A DNA stretch of 46,656 nucleotides from an uncultured Bacteroidota bacterium (GTDB lineage Bacteria; Bacteroidota; Bacteroidia; Flavobacteriales; Flavobacteriaceae), in NCBI GenBank assembly GCA_902604715.1, contig CACLAD010000008.1, positions 1-46,656 of the forward strand, read 5' to 3'. Position 1 is the stretch's first letter. Each line of letters begins with the position of its first letter. Both the position numbers and the translations under genes were made by a program. Below are positions 9,114 to 18,317 of the stretch, in pieces. The notes beneath the pieces were generated by a model, which saw only the letters and a program-made list of their open reading frames with translations, ran no database searches and was not told the DNA's origin.

Positions 9114-10882
9114 ATAGTATGACTAAAGTATACAATTTTAAGCTTTTCAAGAGGCTTTTAAATTACATTAAGTCTTACAGGTATGTTTTTGTAATTTCAA
9201 TAATCTCTGTTTTTGGACTTTCATTATTTGGCGCTTTAAGGCCTGTTGTATTAGAAAAAATAGTTGACGAAAACCTTACCAGCTCAAACTATGATTTTTT
9301 TCTAGAATACATCATTTTAATGATTACGCTATTGGTTTTAGAGGTTGTGAGCAATTACTCATTTATTTTTAACGCAGGTTTGCTTGGCCAATCTGTTGTA
9401 AAGGACATAAGGGTAAAACTTTTTGATCACATACAGGATTTTAAAATGAAATATTATGACAAATCATCAGTCGGCATACTAATAACAAGAACAGTTACTG
9501 ATATGGAAAGAATTGCAGATATTTTTGGACAAGGTCTTTTCATGATTATAAGTGACATACTTAAAATGCTAATAGTTGCAATTGTTATGATATACATGAA
9601 TTGGGAACTAAGTTTAATTGTTTTCCTTTCATTACCATTTATTTTACTGGCAACTAAAATTTTTCAAAAATACATGAAGTTAGCATTTGATGAAGTGAGA
9701 AATGAAGTTGCCAATTTAAATTCGTTTGTTCAGGAAAGGGTTACCGGAATGAATGTATTACAGCTTTTTGCCAGGGAAAAAATTGAATTAGAAAAATTCA
9801 AAAAAATTAATGAACGTCATAAAAAAGCATGGTTAAAGACTGTTTGGTATAATTCTATTTTTTTTCCTGTAGCTGAAATCTTTTCATCATTGACACTTGG
9901 ATTGGTGGTTTGGTATGGCGGTATGAATATAGTCTTAGATAATACAGCCTCAATTGGACAACTAACAGCATTCATAATGATGATTCCAATGTTATTTAGG
10001 CCTTTAAATCAAATCGCAAATAAGTTTAATACTTTACTAATGGGAATGGTTGCAGCTGAAAGAGTTTTTAATATTTTAGATACCGATTCTCTAATTCAGG
10101 ACATAGGAACGAAAAATGCTGATACAATTGAGGGTAAAATTAAATACGAAAATGTTAATTTTTCTTACAACAAAAGAGAAAAAATTATCGAGGATTTAAG
10201 TTTAGAGATAAATCCAGGTTCAAAAAATGCCATAGTTGGTGCTACAGGATCAGGAAAATCAACAATCATTAAGCTACTTAACAGATTTTACGAGTTAGAT
10301 TCAGGATCGATTTATATTGATAATATTAATGTTAGAGATTATTCAATTTCTTCATTAAGAAAAAATATTGCGTTTGTCTCCCAGGATGTTCATCTTTTTT
10401 CAGATACCATATTAAACAACATTACTTTACAAAATAATAATATATCATTTTTGAGAGTAAAAGATGCTGCTAAAGATATCGAAATAGATGATTTTATAAG
10501 TTCTTTACCAAATGGGTATAACTATGATGTAAAAGAAAGAGGAGTTGGTTTGTCCACAGGCCAAAGACAATTAATTTCTTTTTTACGAGCTTACATTAAA
10601 AATCCGCAAATTTTGGTTTTAGACGAAGCTACTTCCTCAATTGATACTGACTCAGAATTACTAATTCAAAATGCAATAGAAAAAATAACAAAAAATAGAA
10701 CTTCTATTATTATTGCTCACAGACTAAGCACAATTATGAAGGCGGACAATATAATTGTTATGGATAGAGGTAAAATCGTAGAAACTGGTACCCACGAAGA
10801 TTTATTGAAAAATAAAAATGGACGCTATCAAAAATTATATAATGCTCAAATTAAAAAAGAAAACAAGTATATACTTGACTAA
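9110..10882 (+). CDS. ABC exporter, fused permease and ATPase (MsbA/MDR type)
   Basis: This is a 590-aa half-transporter. An N-terminal six-helix membrane domain (about residues 15-325) is followed by a nucleotide-binding domain. The latter has Walker A 'GATGSGKS' (about 377-384), signature 'LSTGQRQ' (about 482-488), Walker B 'ILVLDEATSS' (about 502-511) and the H-loop 'IIIAHR'. It should work as a homodimer, or as a heterodimer with a partner not in this window, exporting lipids or hydrophobic compounds. The substrate is not readable from sequence. It is coupled to truA by an ATGA overlap, and its stop overlaps that of the convergent dacA. Confidence 0.93.
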   Translation: MNSMTKVYNFKLFKRLLNYIKSYRYVFVISIISVFGLSLFGALRPVVLEKIVDENLTSSNYDFFLEYIILMITLLVLEVVSNYSFIFNAGLLGQSVVKDIRVKLFDHIQDFKMKYYDKSSVGILITRTVTDMERIADIFGQGLFMIISDILKMLIVAIVMIYMNWELSLIVFLSLPFILLATKIFQKYMKLAFDEVRNEVANLNSFVQERVTGMNVLQLFAREKIELEKFKKINERHKKAWLKTVWYNSIFFPVAEIFSSLTLGLVVWYGGMNIVLDNTASIGQLTAFIMMIPMLFRPLNQIANKFNTLLMGMVAAERVFNILDTDSLIQDIGTKNADTIEGKIKYENVNFSYNKREKIIEDLSLEINPGSKNAIVGATGSGKSTIIKLLNRFYELDSGSIYIDNINVRDYSISSLRKNIAFVSQDVHLFSDTILNNITLQNNNISFLRVKDAAKDIEIDDFISSLPNGYNYDVKERGVGLSTGQRQLISFLRAYIKNPQILVLDEATSSIDTDSELLIQNAIEKITKNRTSIIIAHRLSTIMKADNIIVMDRGKIVETGTHEDLLKNKNGRYQKLYNAQIKKENKYILD

Positions 10883-11670
10883 GAGATATCTTTTTCTAGT
10901 AGTTTTACAATTTCATCTTCTGAGCTAAATTCAATAAATTCTCCACCTTTCAAATACGAAATATTACCATTTTCTTCAGAAACAACTATCGCAACAGCAT
11001 CTGTTTTTTCTGTTATACTCACAGCCGCTCTGTGTCTAAGGCCATACTTGCCAGAAATTCTTATATCACTATTTATTGGTAAAATAACCCTTGTAGCTTT
11101 AATTATATTATTTGAAATAATTATTGCGCCGTCGTGGAGAGGACTGTTTTTAAAAAAAATGCTTTCCAAAATTGGTTGAGTAACCGTTATATTCATTTCA
11201 TCACCTGAACTACCTACAAAATTTAAATTATTACTCCTTTCTATCACTATTAGGGCCCCTGTTTTTGTTCCACTCATATTATAACACGCAGAAATAACAG
11301 ATTTAATGTCAGTTGTATCTCTTTCAAGCTTTTGGTTTTTGAAGAATTTGAACTTTTCTAAAAATGAACCTTTCTTGGAAAGATTTGCTGAACCAACCAT
11401 AAGTAAGAACTTTCTGATTTCCGGCTGAAAAACAACAATCAATGCAATAATACCAACACTCATAAAACCTCCAATAATACTTGAAAGTAATTCCATTTCA
11501 AGAAGAACTGTGCCTCTCCAAAGAATATAAATTAAAATTATACCGGTGAATATATTGATAGCTACAGTTCCCTTAAGTAATTTATATGCATAATATAAGA
11601 GTGTTGCTACAAGAATTATGTCTAGAACATCTACTATTGAAAAATTGAGTATTTCTCTGAAAAAATCCAT
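10879..11670 (-). CDS. dacA: Diadenylate cyclase CdaA (DacA)
   Basis: The enzyme makes cyclic di-AMP from two ATP. Three N-terminal membrane helices (about residues 10-95) precede the DisA_N/DAC catalytic domain. That domain has the diagnostic 'SPLHDGA' (DGA motif) and 'GLRHRAAVS' (RHR motif). I start at the ATG at 11668-11670 ('MDFFREILNFSIVDVLDI'), giving 263 aa, rather than at a TTG five codons upstream; the ATG version matches the usual N-terminus. It follows folP by 33 bases on the same strand, an arrangement I recall in Bacteroidota. Unlike in Bacillota, no cdaR or glmM is adjacent. Confidence 0.93.
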   Translation of the reverse strand: MDFFREILNFSIVDVLDIILVATLLYYAYKLLKGTVAINIFTGIILIYILWRGTVLLEMELLSSIIGGFMSVGIIALIVVFQPEIRKFLLMVGSANLSKKGSFLEKFKFFKNQKLERDTTDIKSVISACYNMSGTKTGALIVIERSNNLNFVGSSGDEMNITVTQPILESIFFKNSPLHDGAIIISNNIIKATRVILPINSDIRISGKYGLRHRAAVSITEKTDAVAIVVSEENGNISYLKGGEFIEFSSEDEIVKLLEKDIS

Positions 11671-11703
11671 AATTAGAAACAACAAATATAAGATTAAAAA
11701 ATT

Positions 11704-12528
11704 TTAGCCTATTAATTGGCTTACAATTTTAACACATTCTACAGCTTCTTTTACATCGTGTGTTCTTAAAATATTTGCTCCTTTCATAAGCGAAATTGTA
11801 TGTAATACTGAAGATCCATTTAATGCTTTATCTGGGGTTGTATTTAAGGTTTTATATATCATGGATTTTCTTGATATTCCTATAATTATGGGTCTTTGAA
11901 ATTCTTTGAAAAATTCGAGATTATTTAATAACTCATAATTTTGCTGAGTAGTTTTTGAAAATCCAAAACCAGGATCAATAATTATATCATTGATTCCATG
12001 AGAATGAGCTTTATCTACTCTTTCAGAAAAATATTTACATACATCTTTAGTCACATTTTCATAATTAGTTTTACTCATCATATTTTCAGGGTTTCCTCTC
12101 ATATGCATTAAAATGTAGGGAACTTTATGTTTTGAAACAGTTTCAAACATATTGGAATCCAAATTACCGCCTGAGATATCATTTACTATATCAGCACCTG
12201 AAATTATTGCTTCACTTGCAACTCGACTTCGAAACGTATCTATTGATACAATCGTTTCTGGAAATTTTTTTTTAATTATTTCAATAACTGGGATTACACG
12301 ATTTAATTCATCTTCAATACTGATATCCTTTGCTCCCGGTCGCGAACTATAGCCTCCCACGTCAACAATATCTGCACCTGAAATGATCATCTTTTCAATC
12401 TGTATCTGAATTTTTTCTTTGGAGTTATATCTTCCACCGTCATAAAAAGAATCGGGTGTAATATTTAAAATCCCCATTATTTTAGGAACGGAAAAATTCA
12501 TTAGTTTACCTCTCAAGTTTATTGTCAT
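11704..12528 (-). CDS. folP: Dihydropteroate synthase
   Basis: FolP condenses p-aminobenzoate with the pterin pyrophosphate in folate synthesis and is the sulfonamide target. The 274-aa TIM-barrel protein shows 'MGILNITPDSFYDGG' near the N-terminus, 'ADIVDVGGYSSRPGA', 'SIDTFRS', 'IVNDISGG', 'YILMHMRGNPENM', 'IIIDPGFGFSKT' and 'GISRKSM', all family signatures in order. It is the first gene of the folP-dacA pair. Divergent DUF1599 starts 82 bases away, so the two promoters share that gap. Confidence 0.97.
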   Translation of the reverse strand: MTINLRGKLMNFSVPKIMGILNITPDSFYDGGRYNSKEKIQIQIEKMIISGADIVDVGGYSSRPGAKDISIEDELNRVIPVIEIIKKKFPETIVSIDTFRSRVASEAIISGADIVNDISGGNLDSNMFETVSKHKVPYILMHMRGNPENMMSKTNYENVTKDVCKYFSERVDKAHSHGINDIIIDPGFGFSKTTQQNYELLNNLEFFKEFQRPIIIGISRKSMIYKTLNTTPDKALNGSSVLHTISLMKGANILRTHDVKEAVECVKIVSQLIG

Positions 12529-12610
12529 ATAAAGACATTTAAAAATTTAAAGATGTTTCTTTGATGGTTAAATATATTTAATCGAAATTTACATAAATTT
12601 ACTCCTAATT

Positions 12611-13147
12611 ATGCAAAAAACCTTAAAGCAATATGATAATGTTACATCTGTTTGTAAATCTCTTTTTGAAAAAAAACTGCATGATTATGGAAGTGCTTGG
12701 AGAATTCTTAGATTATCATCGTTAACCGATCAAATTTTTATTAAAGCTCAACGCATAAGGGGGTTGCAAAAAAACTCTGTTCAAAAAGTTGATGAGGGTG
12801 AGTTTGAGGAGTTTATAGGTATTATTAATTATTCAGTAATGGCATTAATCCAAATTGAAAAGGGTATTTCTGAAGTTCCTGATATGAATTCTAATGAATG
12901 TGTGGACCTTTACGATACAATGATTAAAAAAACAAGAGACTTAATGATGAATAAGAATCATGATTATGGAGAAGCATGGCGTGAAATGAGGGTTAGCTCA
13001 CTGACCGACTTAATTCTTCAAAAGCTCTTAAGGGTAAAACAAATTGAAGACAATGAGGGAAACACATTAGTCAGCGAAGGAATTGATGCTAATTATACCG
13101 ATATTATTAATTATGCAATTTTTGCATTAATTCATTTAAAAATATGA
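12611..13147 (+). CDS. DUF1599 protein with two tandem domain copies
   Basis: This 178-aa protein is an internal duplication. Residues about 16-85 ('KLHDYGSAWRILRLSSLTDQ ... IINYSVMALIQIEKG') and about 112-177 ('KNHDYGEAWREMRVSSLTDL ... IINYAIFALIHLK') align throughout. The DYG-AWR-SSLTD-K-R and IINY-ALI blocks are kept in both copies. DUF1599 is a small helical family; I recall an alternative name linking it to nucleotide modification, which I cannot check. No biochemical role is established here. The stop overlaps the next ATG by four bases, making it the first gene of a five-gene unit that ends at prmA. Confidence 0.9.
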   Translation: MQKTLKQYDNVTSVCKSLFEKKLHDYGSAWRILRLSSLTDQIFIKAQRIRGLQKNSVQKVDEGEFEEFIGIINYSVMALIQIEKGISEVPDMNSNECVDLYDTMIKKTRDLMMNKNHDYGEAWREMRVSSLTDLILQKLLRVKQIEDNEGNTLVSEGIDANYTDIINYAIFALIHLKI

Positions 13148-14244
13148 TTAAAATAATTGTTCATCTCTTTAGATATTTTGTTGGCGCATTGTTTATTTTT
13201 TCCGGTTTAATAAAATTAAATGACCCAATTGGTTTCTCATTTAAACTGGAGGAGTATTTTGGACCAACAGTTTTTGATTTGGATTTTTTAATTCCGATTG
13301 TTCTACCGATGGCAATATTCATTGTCATTTTTGAAGTTATACTTGGTATATTTTTAATTCTTGGCTTCAAAAAAGAATTTACCCTTTGGAGCCTGTTATT
13401 AATGATAATATTTTTCACTTTTTTAACCTGGTATTCGGCATATTTTAATAAGGTTACAGATTGTGGATGTTTTGGGGATGCAATTAAATTAACACCATGG
13501 GAGTCCTTCACCAAGGATATAGTTTTACTTATAATGATTACCTTTTTATTTGTAAAAAAAGATTTGGTAAACCCAATTATAAATTCAAACGTCCAAAAAA
13601 TAATTATCGGAACGTCACTTTTAGTATGTTTTTACATTACTTATTTTGTTTTAAATCACCTCCCAATACTGGATTTTAGAGCGTATAAAATAGGAGATAA
13701 TATAATTGAAAATATGAGAGTACCCGAAGATGCTCCAAAGGATATTTATGAATATGAGTGGTTATTTTCTGAGGGTGATGAAATAAAGAAATATATTACA
13801 AATGGCGAGTATCCTAATGCAAAAGGTGATTTTCTGACTGTTGAAACTAAATTAATCCAGAAGGGTTATGAGCCATCTATCTATGATTTTTCAATTGAAG
13901 TGAACGGCAATAATCTAACCGATGAAATACTCAGTGAGGAGAAATTACTTATCTATATTTCTTATAATCTCGAAAAATTTTCATCCAAAGCTATTGAAAA
14001 CATGAAATTTTCAGCTGAAAAAGCAAAAAATAATGGATTTAAAATAATTGGTTTAACAGCTTCTTCGGTTGAGGATAGGAACATCTTTATAAAAACAAAT
14101 AATCTGTCTTTTGAGTTCTATACTTGCGATGAAACAGCATTAAAAACTGTGGTCAGATCAAATCCAGGCGCAATTGTCTTGAAAGCTGGAAATGTTGTAG
14201 ATAAAAAACATTACAAGGATTTTTCCGATTTAAATTTTGATTAA
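13144..14244 (+). CDS. DoxX/MauE-like membrane protein with C-terminal thioredoxin-like domain (BT_3928 type)
   Basis: This is a 366-aa protein. Four membrane helices make a DoxX/MauE-like domain (residues about 5-135) carrying 'VTDCGCFGDAI' between helices; the CxC is typical. A fifth helix lies at about 150-170. From about 210 a non-membrane region has thioredoxin-fold features ('KLLIYISYNL', 'FKIIGLTAS', 'VVRSNPGAIVLKAGNVVDK'). The Trx-like part has no CXXC motif, so it is not an obvious disulfide reductase by itself. Relatives are annotated as 'BT_3928 family' in Bacteroidota. It is coupled to DUF1599 by ATGA and abuts the permease gene. A redox or electron-carrier role is inference. Confidence 0.82.
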   Translation: MIKIIVHLFRYFVGALFIFSGLIKLNDPIGFSFKLEEYFGPTVFDLDFLIPIVLPMAIFIVIFEVILGIFLILGFKKEFTLWSLLLMIIFFTFLTWYSAYFNKVTDCGCFGDAIKLTPWESFTKDIVLLIMITFLFVKKDLVNPIINSNVQKIIIGTSLLVCFYITYFVLNHLPILDFRAYKIGDNIIENMRVPEDAPKDIYEYEWLFSEGDEIKKYITNGEYPNAKGDFLTVETKLIQKGYEPSIYDFSIEVNGNNLTDEILSEEKLLIYISYNLEKFSSKAIENMKFSAEKAKNNGFKIIGLTASSVEDRNIFIKTNNLSFEFYTCDETALKTVVRSNPGAIVLKAGNVVDKKHYKDFSDLNFD

Positions 14245-15318
14245 TTGTTAGATTATATTTTAGATAAAATATTTTACTCTGCTATTACAATGTTTGGAGT
14301 TGTGACAGTAATTTTTTTTCTTTTTAACGTTCTTCCTGGTGATCCAGCTCAAATGATGTTAGGGCAAAATGAGAATTCAGATCAATTAAATATGGTTAAA
14401 AAAAAATATGGATTTGATAAATCCTTATCTGAACAATATTTTCTCTATCTAAATGATTTATCTCCGATTTCAATTCATTCAAAAAATAATGATGATTATT
14501 CTTATTTTAATCAAAATTACACAGGGATAGAATTATTCGATTTTAAAAAATCAACTATAAATATTAAATACCCTTATCTAAGAACATCTTTTGTAAACCA
14601 AGGTAAAAAGGTTTCGGCAATCATTGGCGAAACTCTGCCAAATACTTTTATATTAGCATTTTCTGCCATTCTAATAGCTATTCTAACGGGTTTCATTTTT
14701 GGTATAATCTCGGCTCTAAATAAGGGGAATTCTATTGATGTTTTAATTCAGTTCATCAGTACAATTGGAATGAGTGTACCATCTTTTTTTAGCGCAATTA
14801 TTTTTGCCTGGATTTTTGGGTTTTTATTAAAGGATTTAACAGGTCTTGAAATGACCGGAAGTCTATTCGAGTTAGATGATTACGGAGAATCATTTAATTT
14901 AAAATTAAAGAATTTAATACTTCCTTCAATTGTTTTGGGAATCAGACCATTAGCAGTAATTAGTCAGCTGGTTAGAAATGAGTTGCTGAATGTTTTAAAC
15001 CAAGATTATATTAGAACTGCTAAAGCAAAGGGTTTATCCAGGTTTATAATAATTAAAGATCATGCTTTAAAAAATGCTTTGAATCCTGTAGTTACTGCAA
15101 TTTCTGGTTGGTTTGCATCGCTTTTGGCGGGAGCTGTTTTTGTAGAATTTATTTTTGGTTGGAATGGGATAGGAAAAGAAATTGTTAATGCTTTAAATCT
15201 TCTTGACCTACCTGTTATAATGGGGTCTGTATTAGTTATTGCATTTTTGTTTATATTAATAAATATAATAGTAGATATTATTTATATCAAATTAGATCCA
15301 AGAATTAAAATTAATTAA
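14245..15318 (+). CDS. Dipeptide-type ABC transporter permease (DppB-like), stand-alone
   Basis: This is a 357-aa inner-membrane permease of the DppB/OppB type. Evidence is the 'FFLFNVLPGDPAQMMLGQN' N-terminal signature, the periplasmic loop at about 60-120, and the EAA-type loop 'YIRTAKAKGLS' followed by 'DHALKNALNPV'. The last helix pair includes 'GAVFVEFIFGWNGIGKE'. It begins with TTG directly after the preceding stop. No ATPase, second permease or solute-binding protein is adjacent, so partners must be elsewhere or the permease serves a non-standard role. Its position between a DoxX-like gene and tpiA looks like a conserved but unexplained grouping. Confidence 0.9.
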   Translation: MLDYILDKIFYSAITMFGVVTVIFFLFNVLPGDPAQMMLGQNENSDQLNMVKKKYGFDKSLSEQYFLYLNDLSPISIHSKNNDDYSYFNQNYTGIELFDFKKSTINIKYPYLRTSFVNQGKKVSAIIGETLPNTFILAFSAILIAILTGFIFGIISALNKGNSIDVLIQFISTIGMSVPSFFSAIIFAWIFGFLLKDLTGLEMTGSLFELDDYGESFNLKLKNLILPSIVLGIRPLAVISQLVRNELLNVLNQDYIRTAKAKGLSRFIIIKDHALKNALNPVVTAISGWFASLLAGAVFVEFIFGWNGIGKEIVNALNLLDLPVIMGSVLVIAFLFILINIIVDIIYIKLDPRIKIN

Positions 15319-15319
15319 A

Positions 15320-16075
15320 ATGAAGAGAAAGAAAATAGTCGCTGGTAACTGGAAAATGAATATGACTCATGATGAGTCTATTAATCTTATCAAGGAGCTA
15401 AAAGAAATCTCATCAAATTATGTAGATATTAAAATTGCGCCAAGCTTTACCAATCTTAATAAGGCAGTTTCATTGTTAGGTTCATCTGGGATTGAAGTTA
15501 TAGCACAAAACGTTCATTTTGAAGAAAGAGGTGCCTTTACAGGTGAAATTTCTATTGAAATGCTAACAAGTGTTGGGGTAAACTCTGTAATAATTGGGCA
15601 TAGTGAAAGAAGAAAATATTTTAATGAAAATGAATTTATACTTTCTAAAAAAACAAAAATGGCAATTGATAACTCTGTGAATATTATTTTTTGTGTTGGT
15701 GAGGAGTTATCCGAGAGAGAAAAAGGAGATCATTTTGAATTAATTAAAAATCAAATAATTAGTGGTTTATTTGGTTTAGATATAGAACAAATTAAAAATG
15801 TTGTTGTTGCATATGAGCCTGTTTGGGCAATAGGTACAGGGAAAACAGCTGAAAATTATCAAATTCAGGAAATGCATGAATATATCAGAAAATTATTTAA
15901 TGATAAATACGGTAGTGACATTTCACAGCAAATTAGGATTTTATATGGTGGAAGTGTAAAACCAAAAAATGCTGAGGAAATATTTTCATTAAAAGATGTA
16001 GACGGTGGTCTTATTGGAGGAGCATCCTTAAACTTTTCAGATTTTAATGCAATTGTTCAAGCAGCAAATGGATGA
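15320..16075 (+). CDS. tpiA: Triose-phosphate isomerase
   Basis: TpiA interconverts dihydroxyacetone phosphate and glyceraldehyde 3-phosphate. The 251-aa protein has 'AGNWKMN' (catalytic Lys), 'IGHSERR' (catalytic His), 'VVAYEPVWAIGTG' (catalytic Glu and the flexible loop) and 'YGGSVKP'/'GGLIGGASL' for phosphate binding. The length is normal. The ATG lies one base after the permease stop. The 3' end overlaps the preferred prmA start by eight bases, so translation is probably coupled. Confidence 0.98.
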   Translation: MKRKKIVAGNWKMNMTHDESINLIKELKEISSNYVDIKIAPSFTNLNKAVSLLGSSGIEVIAQNVHFEERGAFTGEISIEMLTSVGVNSVIIGHSERRKYFNENEFILSKKTKMAIDNSVNIIFCVGEELSEREKGDHFELIKNQIISGLFGLDIEQIKNVVVAYEPVWAIGTGKTAENYQIQEMHEYIRKLFNDKYGSDISQQIRILYGGSVKPKNAEEIFSLKDVDGGLIGGASLNFSDFNAIVQAANG

Positions 16076-16901
16076 GTTATATCTTGCGGTTTCCTTTAGT
16101 GTAAGACCTGTTTCTGGAGTTGAAATTCTTATAGCTGAACTAAGCTATTTGGGATTTGAAATGTTTGAAGAAAACGAATCTGGCCTAATATCATACATTA
16201 AAGATTCTGATTTCTCAGAAAATCTTTTTGCCAAAGTAAGAATTCTAAGTTCGAAAGAATTTAAAATTGATTACAAGATTTCAAAAGTTCAAAATAAAAA
16301 TTGGAATGAAAAATGGGAAAAAAATTTCATTCCTGTAGAAATTGGGCAAAATTGTACTATCAGAGCTCCATTTCATAACCCGTCTAAAAAAGAATATGAT
16401 ATAATTATAAAACCTGAAATGAGTTTTGGGACTGGTCATCATGAAACCACACAGTTGATGATTGAGTATTTATTAGAAAAAAATTTAGAAAATAAAAGCG
16501 TATGTGATATAGGTTGCGGAACAGGAATTTTATCAATTATGTCGGAAAAAAGGGGCGCAAAATTAGTTGAGGCAATTGATACAAATATCATCTGTTACCA
16601 TAACACACTTGAAAATATAAAAAGAAATAATTGTTGTAAAATTAAAACAATTCATTCTTCTTCAGATACATTGATTGGAAATTTCTATGATATGATTCTT
16701 TCAAATATTACTTTAAATGATTTAAAAGAGAATTTTGAAAATTTTAATAAGATTTCAAATGATAAAACCACTTTAATCTTAAGCGGCTTTTATGAAAATG
16801 ATCTAGAAAATATTAATGAAGTACTTAGTAATTTTGGATTTATATTTTCTGATTATAAGACAAGAAATAATTGGGTTGCGTCTAGGTATTATCATAAGTA
16901 G
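16068..16901 (+). CDS. prmA: Ribosomal protein L11 methyltransferase
   Basis: PrmA trimethylates ribosomal protein L11. I prefer the ATG at 16068, giving 277 aa, over one seven codons upstream inside tpiA, because 'MDELYLAVSFSVRP' fits the family N-terminus. The first domain (about 1-100) recognises L11. The SAM-binding domain has 'MSFGTGHHETT', 'VCDIGCGTGILSIM' and the post-motif 'MILSNITLNDL' (the NxxL-type catalytic region). It closes the DUF1599-to-prmA unit. Its last 20 bases overlap the 3' end of the convergent metallo-hydrolase gene. Confidence 0.95.
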   Translation: MDELYLAVSFSVRPVSGVEILIAELSYLGFEMFEENESGLISYIKDSDFSENLFAKVRILSSKEFKIDYKISKVQNKNWNEKWEKNFIPVEIGQNCTIRAPFHNPSKKEYDIIIKPEMSFGTGHHETTQLMIEYLLEKNLENKSVCDIGCGTGILSIMSEKRGAKLVEAIDTNIICYHNTLENIKRNNCCKIKTIHSSSDTLIGNFYDMILSNITLNDLKENFENFNKISNDKTTLILSGFYENDLENINEVLSNFGFIFSDYKTRNNWVASRYYHK

Positions 16902-18306
16902 TTTCCATACCTGAATTAAAGCAGTTTTCATTTAAATCACGCTTCAATATTCCATTAAACCCATCACTTATGTTTATAAGTCTATTATAACCCATTTTTC
17001 TTAATATAGATATTGCAATTACAGACCTATATCCTGCTGCGCAGTGAATATATAAATTATCACTTTGCTTAATATCCTGGGCTTTTTCTTTCAAATTGCT
17101 TAAAGGAATATTCATGGCCCCTTCGACATGTTTACTTATAAATTCAGATTCTCTTCTTACGTCTAAAATGTCAATTTTATTTAGTTTTAAAATGTCTATA
17201 AAGTTTTTTGAATTCAAATTTTCCAAACTCTCTGTTTCGTTTCCGTCTCTTATCCATTTTTTTATTCCTCCTTCTAAGAAGCCTAAGCAATTATCAAAAC
17301 CAATTCTTGACAATCTTGTAATAGCTTCTTTTTGACTACCCTCATTACAAACCAGAATCATAGGGGTTTTAATGTCTTTAAATATTTCACCAACCCAAGG
17401 TGCAAATCTTCCTTCTAATCCAATGAATATTGAATCTTTAATATGTGATTTTATAAAATCCTTTGAACTTCTAGTATCTAAAATCACAATTTGAGGATTC
17501 TTGATTAGTTCTCTAAATTTTTCGGAGTTAATTTTTTTCATTGAATTTTCTAATACTGTATCATAGTCCATGTATCCAGTTTGATTCAATTTTACATTTA
17601 GAGGAAAATATGCTGGTGGTTCTGGAAGATTTTCGGTTAACTCTTTAACAAAATCTTCTTTATTAAATTTGCCATTAAGAGCATAATTATTAACCTTTTG
17701 ATTTTTTAATGTATCTACTGTTTTTTTCATCATATTTTTACCACAAGCAGAACCTGCTCCGTGACCTGGATAAACCACTAGGTTACCACTCAGAGGTTTG
17801 ATTTTTGTATTGATAGAGTCATATAGAATTGATGCAAGCTCTTCCTTTGTTGTGTTTTTATATCTCTGTGCAACATCCGGAATTCCAACATCGCCCAGAA
17901 ATAGTGTATCACCTGTAAATATAGCATGCGGTTCATTGTCTTCATTATAAAGTAGATATGAGCAGCTTTCTAAAGTATGACCAGGAGTATGAAGAACTTC
18001 GATCTTTAAATTGCCGATCCCAAAAAAATCACCATCGGAAGCAATAATACATTCATAGTCAGGGTTAGCATTTGGCCCATATACAATTTGAGCGTTCGTC
18101 TTTTTTGATAAAGTAAGATGACCGCTAACGAAATCTGCGTGAAAATGTGTTTGAAAAACATACTTTATTTTACATCTATTTGATTTGGCTCGCTTGATGT
18201 ATTGGTCAACCTCACGAATTGGGTCAATAACTATAGCCTCTCCATTATTTTCAATAAAATAAGATGCCTGAGATAAGCAGGAAGTATAAATTTGCTCAAT
18301 TTTCAT
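16882..18306 (-). CDS. Metallo-beta-lactamase fold hydrolase fused to two rhodanese domains (persulfide-dioxygenase-like)
   Basis: This 474-aa cytoplasmic protein has an N-terminal MBL domain (about 1-235). Its ligands are 'THFHADFVSGH' (His54, His56, Asp58), His110 in 'HTPGHTLES', Asp133 in 'FTGDTLFLGD' and His182 in 'YPGHGAG'. The pattern matches the ETHE1/persulfide dioxygenase group; the residue after Asp58 is Phe, a variant I recall in rhodanese-fused relatives. Rhodanese domain 1 (about 262-352) has Cys320 in 'CNEGSQKEA'. Rhodanese domain 2 (about 368-455) has Cys422 in 'HCAAGYRS'. Both keep the active-site Cys. The likely role is oxidation or relay of glutathione- or protein-bound persulfide sulfur. 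A 59-aa membrane protein gene lies 11 bases upstream. Confidence 0.92.
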   Translation of the reverse strand: MKIEQIYTSCLSQASYFIENNGEAIVIDPIREVDQYIKRAKSNRCKIKYVFQTHFHADFVSGHLTLSKKTNAQIVYGPNANPDYECIIASDGDFFGIGNLKIEVLHTPGHTLESCSYLLYNEDNEPHAIFTGDTLFLGDVGIPDVAQRYKNTTKEELASILYDSINTKIKPLSGNLVVYPGHGAGSACGKNMMKKTVDTLKNQKVNNYALNGKFNKEDFVKELTENLPEPPAYFPLNVKLNQTGYMDYDTVLENSMKKINSEKFRELIKNPQIVILDTRSSKDFIKSHIKDSIFIGLEGRFAPWVGEIFKDIKTPMILVCNEGSQKEAITRLSRIGFDNCLGFLEGGIKKWIRDGNETESLENLNSKNFIDILKLNKIDILDVRRESEFISKHVEGAMNIPLSNLKEKAQDIKQSDNLYIHCAAGYRSVIAISILRKMGYNRLINISDGFNGILKRDLNENCFNSGMETTYDNT

Positions 18307-18317
18307 TCAGAGCAAAA

